A stretch of DNA of 64,000 bases from Eggerthellaceae bacterium (lineage in GTDB: Bacteria > Actinomycetota > Coriobacteriia > Coriobacteriales > Eggerthellaceae), in the NCBI GenBank assembly GCA_009782605.1, contig WRIR01000008.1, forward strand, positions 1-64,000, given 5' to 3'. Made by a program: the position numbers and the translations under genes. Each line of letters opens with the position of its first letter. Positions within the stretch are counted from its first letter, which is position 1. Under the pieces are notes generated by a model that ran no database searches, was not told where the DNA came from, and saw nothing but the letters and a program-made list of their open reading frames with translations. This document shows, piece after piece, positions 17,072 through 27,556 of the stretch.

Positions 17072-17104
17072 TCAAAAAGGCGAGCTGCACCGGGCAGCTC
17101 GCCT
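17072..17104 (-). terminator. Rho-independent terminator of cydAB
   Basis: On the minus strand, AGGCGAGCTGC and GCAGCTCGCCT form an 11-bp stem followed by TTTTT (17077-17073). It lies 45 bp past the cydB stop. Confidence 0.88.
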
Positions 17105-17148
17105 AATCTTGCAGAGTGCTAGAAGGCTAGCACGTCAACCTGGGCCGA

Positions 17149-18186
17149 TCAGTAGTCCAGGTCCTCGTCGGTCAGACGACCGCGGAAGGTGCGGTAGCTG
17201 ATCACGTGGTACAGCAGCACCAGTGGCAGGCCGACGCAGGTGATGATTGTCATCCACATAAGCGTGAGCTCGGAGTTCGCCGCGTTCATAATCGTAATGT
17301 TCTGGCCGACGCTGTTGGCCGAAGCAATAACGAGGTTCGGGAACATCGAGGCCGCGAAGAGGCCCACGAGCACAAAGGCCGAAGCGGACTGGGCGATGAA
17401 GGAGAACAGGTCGTTGCCCTTCTTCCCAAAGAAGATCGCCGCAATGAGCGCCACCACAAACAGGGCCGCAAACAGGTAGCGGAGGATAGCCGCAAGGCCA
17501 CCAAGCATCTCAAGGTTGATGCCGAAGAGGGCATAGACCGTCACGATGACGAAGACTCCCAGGGTGCAGATCTGCAGGATCGTGCGGATCTTCGCAGCAC
17601 GCTCCTGGAGCTCAGAGGGCTTCGGTGCCTTCTGGGCAATCCACGAGGCGCCCGCCGCCATGAACATCAGGAGGCCGAGCACGCCGCACAGCAGCGTGAA
17701 GGGCGTTATCAGACCGAAGAGCGGGAAGCCGGTGTAGTCGCCCAGGGCGCTCATCGGGATGCCCGCATAGACGTTGCCGATAGCAACACCGAAAAGCAGG
17801 GCCGGGAGCAACGAGCCGAGGAAGAACAGGAGGTTCCAGAGTCCGCCCCATTTCTCGTCATGGACCCGGTACTCAAGCGAGACCGCACGTACGATCAAGC
17901 CGAACAGCACAAGCATGATGGCCAGATAGAAGCCTGAGAAGGTGGTCGCGTAAGCGGGCGGGAAGGCCGCAAAGAGGGCGCCGCCGGCGGTCAGCAACCA
18001 TACTTCGTTGCCGTCCCACACCGGGCCGATGCTCCTGCGGATAACCGCTTTTTCCGTCTTGGTCTTCGCAATGAAAGGATAGAGCACGCCTGCGCCGAGA
18101 TCGAATCCATCGAGGATAAAGTATCCCGCTATGAGCACGGCGACCAGGCAAAACCATAATCCGCTAAAAAAGGTAATTCCTTCCAT
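17149..18186 (-). CDS. cydB: Cytochrome bd ubiquinol/menaquinol oxidase subunit II
   Basis: 345 residues and mostly hydrophobic, with about eight or nine transmembrane helices. The N-terminal FCLVAVLIAGYFILDGFDLG and the following GPVWDGNEVWLL are CydB signatures. It pairs with CydA to reduce oxygen at low tension using menaquinol, which fits the men genes nearby. The start lies 2 bp after the cydA stop. No cydC or cydD is present in the window. Confidence 0.95.
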   Translation of the reverse strand: MEGITFFSGLWFCLVAVLIAGYFILDGFDLGAGVLYPFIAKTKTEKAVIRRSIGPVWDGNEVWLLTAGGALFAAFPPAYATTFSGFYLAIMLVLFGLIVRAVSLEYRVHDEKWGGLWNLLFFLGSLLPALLFGVAIGNVYAGIPMSALGDYTGFPLFGLITPFTLLCGVLGLLMFMAAGASWIAQKAPKPSELQERAAKIRTILQICTLGVFVIVTVYALFGINLEMLGGLAAILRYLFAALFVVALIAAIFFGKKGNDLFSFIAQSASAFVLVGLFAASMFPNLVIASANSVGQNITIMNAANSELTLMWMTIITCVGLPLVLLYHVISYRTFRGRLTDEDLDY

Positions 18187-18188
18187 GA

Positions 18189-19595
18189 CTACTCACCACC
18201 CATCGATTCAACGAGTGCTTCCGTTGCAGGCTCGGGGCCCTTCTTGATAAAGCCCGACATTATGCGAATCCATGCAACCAGCAAGAGGGCATAGACCACG
18301 AGGAACAGAAGCATGGTGATCAGGAGCTCGACGCTGGTAACGGAAACCGAGATCGCGTCGTCGGTCAGCATGCTTACTCCGGGAGCGGCCGCGTTCGGAT
18401 AGACAACCCATGGCTGGCGTCCAACCTCAGCAGTGATCCAACCCGTCTGAGTAGCGATAAAGGGGAACAAAGGAGCGATCAGGAGCAGGCGTTGCAGCCA
18501 TTTCATGTTCCGGATCTTTCCCTTCCCATAGCTGAAGAAAATAGCGAGGATCGCGCTGATCATGATAAGCACGTACATCGCAAGCATGATGTGGTAGGTC
18601 TGGAACACGAAGTTGACCGGCAGGTTCGCCGGGTCGAGCTCGCTGTACATGGGATCCTTCGCAAGGTCGTTCAGACCGGGGAAGGTCGCGTTCCAGTCGC
18701 CCGTCGCCAGGAAGCTCGTACCGCCGGGAATGCTCAACCCGCCAGCCTTCTGGCCTTCTTGATCGACCCAGCCGAAGAGGTAGAGCGGCGGGGTCTCAGT
18801 CTCATACATGCCCTCCATCATAGCGAACTTGGTGGGCTGCTCGTTGACCACGACCATCGCCGAAGAGTGGGCGAACACCAGCATGAGGCAGCTGGTGATG
18901 ATTGCCACCGTGGCGCCGATGCGCATCGTCTTCATGGCGAAGTGGATGTTGCGGTCCTTCAGCAGATACCATGCCGCAACGGCCATGGCCACGAAGGCGC
19001 CCATGATAAGGACGGAGTTGACGGTGTGCGTGTACCGGGCAAAGATTGAGGGATTGAGAGCCGCGGCAAAGAAGTCGTTGAGGATTGCCCTCGAACCGTC
19101 GGACGCGAGCACGGCGCCGGCCGGCGTCTGCATCCAGGAGTTCGCGATAAGGATCCAGAGGGCCGAGAGCATGGAGGCAAACCACACGAGCCATGCGGAG
19201 ACCATATAGAACTTAGGCGAGACCTTTTTGCGCCCGAATACCAAGACACCAAGGAAAACTGACTCCAAGAAGAACGCTAACAGGGCCTCTGCGGCGAGCG
19301 GCGCTCCGAAGATGTCGCCCACAAACCGCGAGTAATTTGCCCAGTTGGTCCCAAAGGAGAATTCCATCGTGATACCTGTGGCGACACCCACCACAAAGGT
19401 ACCTGTGAAGATCTTCACCCACAACCTGGTCGCTGCCGCATCTTCGGGATCGCGCGTCTTGTAGTAGCGCGTCTCGTTGATGGCGAGGATGAGACCAAGT
19501 CCGATGGATAGTGGGACGAACAAGAAGTGGAAGGCTACTGTCCCCGCAAACTGAATGCGCGATAGTAAAGCCACGTCGGACAAAATGTCCATCAA
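18189..19595 (-). CDS. cydA: Cytochrome bd oxidase subunit I
   Basis: 468 residues with the CydA N-terminus SRIQFAGTVAFHFLFVPLSIGL, in which His23 is the expected heme ligand. A quinol-binding Q-loop region lies near residues 240-310, followed by later helices that hold the other heme ligands. It is the catalytic, heme-bearing subunit of a quinol:O2 oxidoreductase in the cytoplasmic membrane. Transcribed first in cydAB, behind a 100-nt foldable leader. Confidence 0.95.
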   Translation of the reverse strand: MMDILSDVALLSRIQFAGTVAFHFLFVPLSIGLGLILAINETRYYKTRDPEDAAATRLWVKIFTGTFVVGVATGITMEFSFGTNWANYSRFVGDIFGAPLAAEALLAFFLESVFLGVLVFGRKKVSPKFYMVSAWLVWFASMLSALWILIANSWMQTPAGAVLASDGSRAILNDFFAAALNPSIFARYTHTVNSVLIMGAFVAMAVAAWYLLKDRNIHFAMKTMRIGATVAIITSCLMLVFAHSSAMVVVNEQPTKFAMMEGMYETETPPLYLFGWVDQEGQKAGGLSIPGGTSFLATGDWNATFPGLNDLAKDPMYSELDPANLPVNFVFQTYHIMLAMYVLIMISAILAIFFSYGKGKIRNMKWLQRLLLIAPLFPFIATQTGWITAEVGRQPWVVYPNAAAPGVSMLTDDAISVSVTSVELLITMLLFLVVYALLLVAWIRIMSGFIKKGPEPATEALVESMGGE

Positions 19596-19626
19596 ACACC
19601 CCCTTACCGGATGACTGTTCCGCTAC

Positions 19627-19726
19627 AAGGGCGATGCCATGTCGTTGCAGCACTGGAACGGAAAACCATCCCCGATCCCTCAGCGGTCAGGTGTAAGCCT
19701 TCCAGAAATGCAACCTCTTCGCCCTT
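19627..19726 (-). promoter_or_regulatory. Structured leader upstream of cydA
   Basis: Three collinear inverted repeats nest inside 100 nt: 19627-19634 with 19719-19726 (8 bp), 19643-19648 with 19709-19714 (6 bp) and 19653-19658 with 19700-19705 (6 bp), separated by small internal loops. It ends about 30 nt before the cydA ATG on the transcribed strand. This could be a cis-regulatory RNA. I could not match it to a known riboswitch class. The remaining bases up to the xerD end at 19882 are AT-rich, with a TATAAT at 19804-19809 but no matching -35. Confidence 0.5.
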
Positions 19727-19881
19727 TGACATAGCGTCGGCTTCCGTTTTGGAAACCGTAACCGTATTGTAACATCATTGCGGGTAGTTGTGCGGGGAAT
19801 TGTTATAATTTTTATAGCATTTATTCCTTTTTGCGAATGGTTATCCATAGATATACAGGAAGGCCCGGCCGGGGGCTGCCG

Positions 19882-20787
19882 TCAGTGCGGCGCCGCCTTC
19901 GCGCGGGGGTGGGCGGCGAGGTATTCCGCCTTGATGTGGCTTTGGTCCACGTGGGTGTAGACCTGCGTCGTCGAGATGTCCGAATGCCCAAGCATCTCCT
20001 GGATGGCCCGCAGGTCGGCCCCGCCGGCCAGCATGTGGGTCGCGAAGGAGTGCCGCAGAGTGTGGGGGTGGAGGTTTCCCACGCCGATGGAAAGACCCGC
20101 CCGCGCAACGACCCTGTGGACGCTTTGCCGGGTCAGGCGCCCGCCCCGCGCATTGAGGAACACGGCGGGGGTGGCCTTCGCAGAGGGCTTGGCAAGGCCG
20201 GGGCGGCCCTCGTCGAGGTAGCGCCTTAGGCAGCACAGGGCGATGCCGGCGATAGGCGCCACCCGTTCCTTGCCGCCCTTGCCCACCACGCGCACAAGGC
20301 CCTCGTCCAGAAGAAGGCTGTCCCGGTCGAGGCCGACAAGCTCGCTCACCCGCAGGCCGCAGCCGTACAAGACCTCAAGCAGGGCCCGGTCGCGCAGGCC
20401 CCGGGGGCCCTCGTCGAAGGGCTGCGCCAAGAGGGCGTCCATCTGCTCGACGCCCAGCACGTCGGGGAGGGTCGAGGGCACCTTCGGCAGCCTCAGCGAG
20501 TCGGTCGGGTCGCACTCCGTGTGCCCCTCGCGGACGAGGAATCGGTGGAAGCCCTTGAGCACCGACATGTGGCGCTCGATGCTTGCGGGGGCGTAGGCGC
20601 GGGCTATCAGGTCGGCCTCGTAGCCGACGACGTCGCCGCGCGAGGCGGCCGTGGCGCTGCCGATGCCGTGCTTTTCGAGGAATGCAGCGTAGTCGCGCAG
20701 GTCGCGCCCGTAGGCCTCGATAGTCTTGGACGAGCTCCCCCGCTCGACGCTCAGGTGGGCAAGGTATTCCCGCACCAGGCCTTCCAT
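19882..20787 (-). CDS. xerD: Tyrosine recombinase XerC/XerD
   Basis: 301 residues. An N-terminal SAM-like DNA-binding domain (residues 1-85, with SVERGSSSKTIEAYGRDL) precedes a catalytic domain with Arg in YGCGLRVSELVGL, Lys in GKGGKERVAP, HTLRHSFATHML, the later HxxR-type segment LGHSDISTTQVYTH and the tyrosine nucleophile in that same segment. It resolves chromosome dimers at dif. Length and motifs fit a housekeeping Xer rather than a phage integrase. XerC and XerD cannot be separated with certainty here. It starts 58 bp after pyrG. Confidence 0.9.
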   Translation of the reverse strand: MEGLVREYLAHLSVERGSSSKTIEAYGRDLRDYAAFLEKHGIGSATAASRGDVVGYEADLIARAYAPASIERHMSVLKGFHRFLVREGHTECDPTDSLRLPKVPSTLPDVLGVEQMDALLAQPFDEGPRGLRDRALLEVLYGCGLRVSELVGLDRDSLLLDEGLVRVVGKGGKERVAPIAGIALCCLRRYLDEGRPGLAKPSAKATPAVFLNARGGRLTRQSVHRVVARAGLSIGVGNLHPHTLRHSFATHMLAGGADLRAIQEMLGHSDISTTQVYTHVDQSHIKAEYLAAHPRAKAAPH

Positions 20788-20845
20788 AGCGCCTTCCAGG
20801 GCACCTGCCCGCTCGCCCGCGCAGCCCGCAGCTGCCCGCGCCGCC

Positions 20846-22612
<1,767 letters not shown>

Positions 22613-22783
22613 TCATTTTTTCATATATCCATCGGGAATGGGCAGACCGGGCAGACCGGCGGAGGGCCCAGGCGGGCCGACGGGCCGGGCGGATGGGCGG
22701 AACGGCGGGCGGGCGGGCTCCGGGCTCCGGTGGCAGCAGCTCCGCACCTGCCGCCGCCCGTTTGTGTTCCCTGTGTGCTTTGC

Positions 22784-22811
22784 TTGCAATGCGAAACGGA
22801 GATGCTATCAT
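22784..22811 (+). promoter_or_regulatory. groESL promoter
   Basis: TTGCAA (22784-22789), a 16-bp spacer and TATCAT (22806-22811). The predicted start falls just before the CIRCE element, the usual place for HrcA control. Upstream, 22451-22783 holds no gene; it is mostly GC-rich low-complexity sequence. Confidence 0.7.
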
Positions 22812-22823
22812 GGGCAGCGTTGT

Positions 22824-22850
22824 TTAGCACTCACAATCATTGAGTGCTAG
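22824..22850 (+). promoter_or_regulatory. CIRCE element, HrcA operator
   Basis: TTAGCACTC, a 9-bp spacer, GAGTGCTAG: one base off the consensus palindrome. It lies 124 bp before groES. HrcA, whose gene is not in the window, should repress groESL here and release it on heat or protein-folding stress. Confidence 0.95.
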
Positions 22851-22973
22851 CACTCCGCCCGCACGAGTGGCTGTTGAGTATTCGGCTTATGCGGGCGGCT
22901 ATGTGGAATACGAAGGAATACCCGAGTGGACAAAGAAGCACGAAGCAGAGAAACACGAAAGGAAGGCACGACT

Positions 22974-23261
22974 ATGAACTTGAAACCATTGGGCGACCGC
23001 GTCATCGTCAAGCAGGACGAGGCCGAGACAACGACAGCAGGCGGCCTGATCCTCGCGTCGGACGCCAAGGAGAAGCCGCAAACCGGCGTCGTCTTGGCAG
23101 TCGGCGAAGGCAAGCTGGACAAGGCCGGGAAGAACCTCCCGATGCCGGTCAAGACAGGCGACAAGGTCATCTACGGCAAGTACGGCGGAACCGAGATCAC
23201 GGTCGACGGCGAGGATGTCCTGATCCTGCGCGCCGACGACATCTACGCGGTCTTCGCATAA
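22974..23261 (+). CDS. groES: Co-chaperonin GroES
   Basis: 95 residues, the usual size. It starts MNLKPLGDRVIVKQDE, has a mobile loop around residues 17-32 and ends LILRADDIYAVFA. It caps the GroEL ring. The start at 22974 follows an AAAGGAAGG ribosome site. It is separated from groEL by 131 bp of GC-rich repeat-like sequence. Confidence 0.97.
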   Translation: MNLKPLGDRVIVKQDEAETTTAGGLILASDAKEKPQTGVVLAVGEGKLDKAGKNLPMPVKTGDKVIYGKYGGTEITVDGEDVLILRADDIYAVFA

Positions 23262-23392
23262 CCGCCCGCCCGCCCCGCGTGCGCGCGTGCGCCCCCATGG
23301 CGGCCGTGCCGCCCCGCGCAACCGCCGCCCGCCCGCCCCGCGTGCGCCCGCACGCCCACAAGGAGAAGACAGAAGAAAGAAAGGCTTGAACT

Positions 23393-25021
23393 ATGGCAAA
23401 AGACATCACATTCGAGGTAAGCGCCCGCACCGCCCTGGCTGCCGGCGTGAACAAGCTGGCCGAGGCCGTCAAGGTGACGCTCGGCCCCAAGGGCCGCTAC
23501 GTCGCGCTTGAGAAAAGCTACGGCGCCCCGGTCATCACCAACGACGGCGTGACCGTCGCAAAGGAAGTCGAGCTTGAAGACCCGATCGAGAACATGGGCG
23601 CCCAGCTCGTCCGCGAGGCCGCGGTCAAGACCAACGACGTCGCCGGCGACGGCACCACGACCGCGACCCTCCTGGCAGACGTCATCGTGGCCGAGGGCCT
23701 GCGCAACGTCACAGCAGGCGCCGACGCCCTGGGCATCCGCCGTGGCATCCAGAAGGCGACCGACGCCGTCGTCGAGGAGATCAGGAAGAACGCCATCTCG
23801 ATTTCGGGCAAGGACCAGATAGCGACGGTCGGCACCATTTCCGCAGGCGATTCCGAGATAGGCGAGAAGATTGCCGAGGCCATGGACGCCGTCGGCAACG
23901 AGGGCGCCATCTCCGTCGAGGAAAGCCAGACCTTCGGCCTGGACATCGAGATCGTGGAGGGCATGCAGTACGACCGGGGTTATGTGTCCATGTACATGGC
24001 AACCGACATGGAACGCATGGAAGCCGTGCTCAAGGACCCCTACATCCTGCTCACCGACCAGAAGGTGTCCAACATCCAGGACTTCGTCCCGCTGCTCGAA
24101 GAGGTCATGAAGAGCGGGCGTCCCCTGCTCTTGGTTGCCGAGGACATCGAGGGCGAGGCGCTTGCCACCATCCTGCTGAACAAGCTGCGCGGCACCTTCA
24201 ACTGCGTCGGCATCAAGGCGCCCGGCTTCGGCGACCGCCGCAAGCGCATCCTTGAGGACATCGCCGCGGTGACCGGCGCCCAGGTCATCGACAAGGACTT
24301 CGGCATGACCATGGCCGACGCGACCATCGAGATGCTCGGCCACGCGAAGACCGTGAAGGTCACGAAAGACACCTCGCTCATCGTTGACGGCTCTGGCGAC
24401 AAGAAGGCTATCGAGGACCGCATCGCCATGATCAAGAACGAGATCGACAACACCGACTCCGACTTCGACCGCGAGAAGCTGCAGGAGCGCCTTGCCAAGC
24501 TCTCGGGCGGCGTCGCCGTCCTCAAGGTCGGCGCGGCGACCGAGTCCGAGCTCAAGGAAAAGAAGAGCCGCATCGAAGACGCCCTCCAGGCGACCCGCGC
24601 CGCGGTCGAGGAAGGCATCGTTGCCGGCGGCGGCGTCGCCTTCGTCAACGCGATGCCCGCGCTCGACAAGCTGAAAGCCGCCGACAAGGACGAGCAGGTC
24701 GGCATCGACATCATCCGCAAGGCGCTTGAGGCCCCGATGCGCATTATCGCGCAGAACGCCGGCTTCGAGGGGAGCGTCGTGGTCGAGAAGGTCAAGGGCC
24801 TTGCCGCCGGCGAGGGCCTGAACTCAGCGACCGGCGAGTACGGCGACCTGGTCAAGATGGGCGTCAACGACCCCTTCAAGGTCACCCGCACCGCCCTGCA
24901 GTCCGCCGCGAGCGTGGCCGCGCTCATCCTCATCACCGAGGCCACCATCACCGAGATACCGAAGGAAGGCCCCGACCTGTCCGCACTCGCCGGTGCCGGC
25001 GGCGGCATGGGGATGATGTAG
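23393..25021 (+). CDS. groEL: Chaperonin GroEL
   Basis: 542 residues, full length. ATP-site motifs include TLGPKGRYV (residues 29-37) and [10 protein letters not shown] with the catalytic Asp. The apical domain carries the substrate-binding hydrophobics, and [12 protein letters not shown] lies near residue 405. It ends with the typical flexible tail GGGMGMM. It folds proteins with GroES in the cytosol. Single transcript with groES under CIRCE control. Confidence 0.98.
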   Translation: MAKDITFEVSARTALAAGVNKLAEAVKVTLGPKGRYVALEKSYGAPVITNDGVTVAKEVELEDPIENMGAQLVREAAVKTNDVAGDGTTTATLLADVIVAEGLRNVTAGADALGIRRGIQKATDAVVEEIRKNAISISGKDQIATVGTISAGDSEIGEKIAEAMDAVGNEGAISVEESQTFGLDIEIVEGMQYDRGYVSMYMATDMERMEAVLKDPYILLTDQKVSNIQDFVPLLEEVMKSGRPLLLVAEDIEGEALATILLNKLRGTFNCVGIKAPGFGDRRKRILEDIAAVTGAQVIDKDFGMTMADATIEMLGHAKTVKVTKDTSLIVDGSGDKKAIEDRIAMIKNEIDNTDSDFDREKLQERLAKLSGGVAVLKVGAATESELKEKKSRIEDALQATRAAVEEGIVAGGGVAFVNAMPALDKLKAADKDEQVGIDIIRKALEAPMRIIAQNAGFEGSVVVEKVKGLAAGEGLNSATGEYGDLVKMGVNDPFKVTRTALQSAASVAALILITEATITEIPKEGPDLSALAGAGGGMGMM

Positions 25022-25130
25022 CAAACCTGCCGGGAGGCGCCCTCCGGGCACACCCACAGGGCGCTTGCGGCTCTATGCGGCAGCCCCTTGTGCGGGTAAG
25101 GCCCTCTGCGGCAGCCCCTCTGCCTGAGAA

Positions 25131-25168
25131 GAGCCGTGCGAACCCTGTTTCGCACGGCTCTTTTATTT
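25131..25168 (+). terminator. Rho-independent terminator of groESL
   Basis: GAGCCGTGCGAA and its near-perfect complement TTTCGCACGGCTC form a 12-bp stem with a 6-nt loop, followed by TTTTATTT. About 110 bp past the groEL stop. The rest of 25022-25321 shows no gene. Confidence 0.9.
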
Positions 25169-25321
25169 GTCCGGGAAAGTTCGGTGTGTCAGGGACTGTG
25201 CCGGGAGGTTGAGGGTCATAATGACCCTCAACCTCGTTGACCTGCGACTTTGCAAGATTTCTTGTTCAGGGTAAGTGAAAAGTATCAGGTTATGTGTTCC
25301 CGCAACACCCGCGCGACACCC

Positions 25322-26131
25322 TTACTTCGGCACCTCGGGGGATGGCGGGATGAGAGTGTGCTTGAAAGCGTTGGCCTTTACGAGGGCGGCGATGCGCTGC
25401 ACTTCTTCTTCAGCGTGGCCCTGGGCGCACAGCTCTTCGACCCCCTGCCCGTCCTCGACCAAGGCCTTGAGGATGCGGTCGAGGGCGGGGTAGGCCATGC
25501 CGAGGCCTTCCTCGTCCGTCTGGCCTGGGGAAAGCTCGGCACTCGGTGCCTTCTCGATGGTGGCCTGCGGGATCAGGAGGGGGTGCCCCTGGGCTTCCTC
25601 GGCGGCATTGCGCCACCGGGCCAGCTCGTAGACCTGCGTCTTGTACAGCCCCCCGAGGGGCGCGAAGGCACCTGCCATGTCGCCGTACAGCGTGCTGTAG
25701 CCCACCAGGGACTCGCTTTTGTTGCCCGTGTTCACCAGCAGCCACCCGTGCGTGTTCGACAGGGCCATCAGGCAGACCATGCGGCAGCGGGCCTGGGTGT
25801 TCTCGGCGGCCACGCCCTCTACCGTCTGGCCGGCGTCGGCGAAGGCCTGCCTGAAGGCCTCGAAGGGCCCGACAATGGGAATGGTCAGGGTGCGTATGCC
25901 GAGGTTTTCGGCGAGCTCTTGGGCGTCGCGCAGGGCATGGCCGCTTGAGTAGGGGCCGGGGAGCATGACGCCGTGCACCGCATCGGCTCCGAGGGCGTCG
26001 ACGCAGGCGACCGCGGCCAGCGCCGAGTCGATACCGCCGGAAAGCCCGATGACGACCTCGGAAAAGCCCGCCTGCCCGACATAGCCCTCAAGGCCCTGCA
26101 CACAGGCCTGCCAGGTTGCTTCGTTCTCCAT
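25322..26131 (-). CDS. nadE: NAD synthetase, NadE
   Basis: 269 residues. The pyrophosphatase loop GLSGGIDSALAA near residue 30 binds ATP, and the later GNKSESLVGYSTLYGDMAGAF is the NadE signature. It has only the synthetase domain, without a nitrilase-type glutaminase half, so ammonia is the likely nitrogen donor. It amidates deamido-NAD in the last step of NAD synthesis. The start at 26131 follows AAAGGAAAG; the upstream ATG at 26179 lies inside an inverted repeat. Confidence 0.93.
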   Translation of the reverse strand: MENEATWQACVQGLEGYVGQAGFSEVVIGLSGGIDSALAAVACVDALGADAVHGVMLPGPYSSGHALRDAQELAENLGIRTLTIPIVGPFEAFRQAFADAGQTVEGVAAENTQARCRMVCLMALSNTHGWLLVNTGNKSESLVGYSTLYGDMAGAFAPLGGLYKTQVYELARWRNAAEEAQGHPLLIPQATIEKAPSAELSPGQTDEEGLGMAYPALDRILKALVEDGQGVEELCAQGHAEEEVQRIAALVKANAFKHTLIPPSPEVPK

Positions 26132-26158
26132 GGGCTTTCCTTTCTCGTAAGCGTGACA

Positions 26159-26260
26159 GGGGGATGGTACGTTTTCCACGTTTTTAGAAGTTGATAGACT
26201 AGTGGAGGTATATCAAAAGACAGTAAAACACAATAAACGTAAGAAAACGTACCATCCCCC
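26159..26260. repeat. Perfect 18-bp inverted repeat with AT-rich core
   Basis: GGGGGATGGTACGTTTTC at 26159-26176 is exactly inverted at 26243-26260. The 66-bp core is AT-rich, unlike the surrounding genes. It lies between hypB and nadE, both on the minus strand. It may be a small palindromic mobile element or a long terminator stem. Confidence 0.7.
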
Positions 26261-26283
26261 TTTCATGCCGTCCCCTGTTGCGG

Positions 26284-26937
26284 TCATATCGCGCGGATGC
26301 GGTCGGCGAGCCATTGCGCCCATGCGTCGATGCCAGTGCCCTTGGTGGCAGATATCGGGAATATCGGCGCCGTGGGGTTGAGCTGCTTGACCGCGGCTCG
26401 GAAGGCGCCGTCGTCGAAGTCGAAGACCGGCATGGTGTCGACCTTGTTCAGGATCACCGCTTCCGACACCTGGAAGACCCCGGGGTATTTCAGGGGCTTG
26501 TCGTCGCCCTCCGGGACGCTGAGGATCATGGCCTTCGCGTGCTCGCCCAGGTCGAAGTCTGTCGGGCAGACGAGGTTGCCCACGTTCTCGATGATGATGA
26601 GGTCAAGCCGCTCAAGGTCGAGCACGTCGACGGCGCGGCGTATCATCTCGCTTTCCAGGTGGCAGGCGCCCCCCGTGTTGATCTGTACTGCGGCGATACC
26701 TTGGGCCTTGATCCTTTCGGCATCGACGCTCGACGCGATGTCGCCCTCGATGACCGCGATGTTGAACTCGTCGCGCAGGGCGTCGATGGTGGCGAGGATC
26801 GTCGAGGTCTTGCCGGAGCCGGGGCTCGCCATGATGTCGAGGACGAAGACCCGGTGGTGCGCGAACAGCTCCCGGTTGCCCCGGGCAATCTTCTCGTTCT
26901 TGTCGAGTATGGGCCGCTTCAAGTCGATCTGGGTCAT
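26284..26937 (-). CDS. hypB: Hydrogenase maturation GTPase HypB
   Basis: 217 residues. The P-loop ASPGSGKTST lies near residue 35. The CHLE segment (GGACHLESEMI) and NLVCPTDFDLGE belong to the metal-binding GTPase core that hands nickel to hydrogenase. The switch-region VILNKVDTMP is present. There is no His-rich N-terminal nickel store. It overlaps hypA by 4 bp (ATGA), so the two partners are translated together. The target hydrogenase is outside the window. Confidence 0.94.
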   Translation of the reverse strand: MTQIDLKRPILDKNEKIARGNRELFAHHRVFVLDIMASPGSGKTSTILATIDALRDEFNIAVIEGDIASSVDAERIKAQGIAAVQINTGGACHLESEMIRRAVDVLDLERLDLIIIENVGNLVCPTDFDLGEHAKAMILSVPEGDDKPLKYPGVFQVSEAVILNKVDTMPVFDFDDGAFRAAVKQLNPTAPIFPISATKGTGIDAWAQWLADRIRAI

Positions 26938-27368
26938 GCGCCTGGCTTCTTTCTGGTCTCGTTTTCCTTGCCGCCGTCGGGCGGGGGACCAGCGGACGAG
27001 GGCCCGGCGGGCGGGGCGTCGTCAGGGATGTCCACCTCGATGGAGTCGATCCACATGCCGCGCCCGGCCACCAGCTCAGTGGCAAAGCTCCCGCATTCCG
27101 GGCACAGCAGGGAGAAGCGGTCGTGCCCATAGGTCGCGCCGCATTCCAGGCACCGGCTTTTCGGCTGGACCATGGTGATCTCCAGCGCCGCGCCCTCGGA
27201 CAGGCTCCCTTCGGACAGGGCCTCGAAGGCGAAGCGCAGGGCATCCTCTATGGCCTCGGTCATGACGCCGATGGAAAGGCTTATACTCAAGACCCTTTCG
27301 GCACCGGCCTCGTGCGCAGAGGCGTTCACGGTCTCCAAGACGCCGGTCATTATGCCTAGTTCATGCAC
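26934..27368 (-). CDS. hypA: Hydrogenase nickel chaperone HypA
   Basis: 144 residues. It starts MHELGI, whose N-terminal amine, His2 and Glu3 help bind nickel. A zinc site is formed by two CxxC pairs (CLECG and CPECG), 17 residues apart. The C-terminus is longer than usual, by about 25 low-complexity residues after the VDIPDD stretch. It delivers nickel with HypB. The start codon is followed directly by typical family sequence. Confidence 0.93.
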   Translation of the reverse strand: MHELGIMTGVLETVNASAHEAGAERVLSISLSIGVMTEAIEDALRFAFEALSEGSLSEGAALEITMVQPKSRCLECGATYGHDRFSLLCPECGSFATELVAGRGMWIDSIEVDIPDDAPPAGPSSAGPPPDGGKENETRKKPGA

Positions 27369-27418
27369 GTCAGCACACCTTTTGCTACTCGTTGCCTCCT
27401 GGGCTGCAGGACGAAGGG

Positions 27419-27463
27419 CAGCTCCTGTGTCCCACTGCAGGGTTGCGGAACACAGGAGCTGCT
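27419..27463. repeat. 13-bp perfect inverted repeat upstream of hypA
   Basis: GCAGCTCCTGTGT at 27419-27431 is exactly inverted at 27451-27463, with a 19-bp loop. It lies 50-95 bp before hypA, where it would be in the hypA leader or promoter. No further role can be read from the sequence. Confidence 0.5.
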
Positions 27464-27509
27464 CGCCGTCCCGTGTGACAGAATGGCGGTACAGCTTTCA
27501 CGCTTTCCT

Positions 27510-27546
27510 GTGACGGGGTGCGGCAAGCCGTAGCGCCCCCTGTCAC
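27510..27546 (-). terminator. Long imperfect hairpin after tatC
   Basis: GTGACGGGGTGCGGC and its partially mismatched complement ending CCCCCTGTCAC, separated by a 2-bp core, form a stable stem ending 10 bp past the tatC stop. There is no T-run. It probably separates tat from hyp transcription. Confidence 0.5.
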
Positions 27547-27556
27547 GCTTCCCCCG

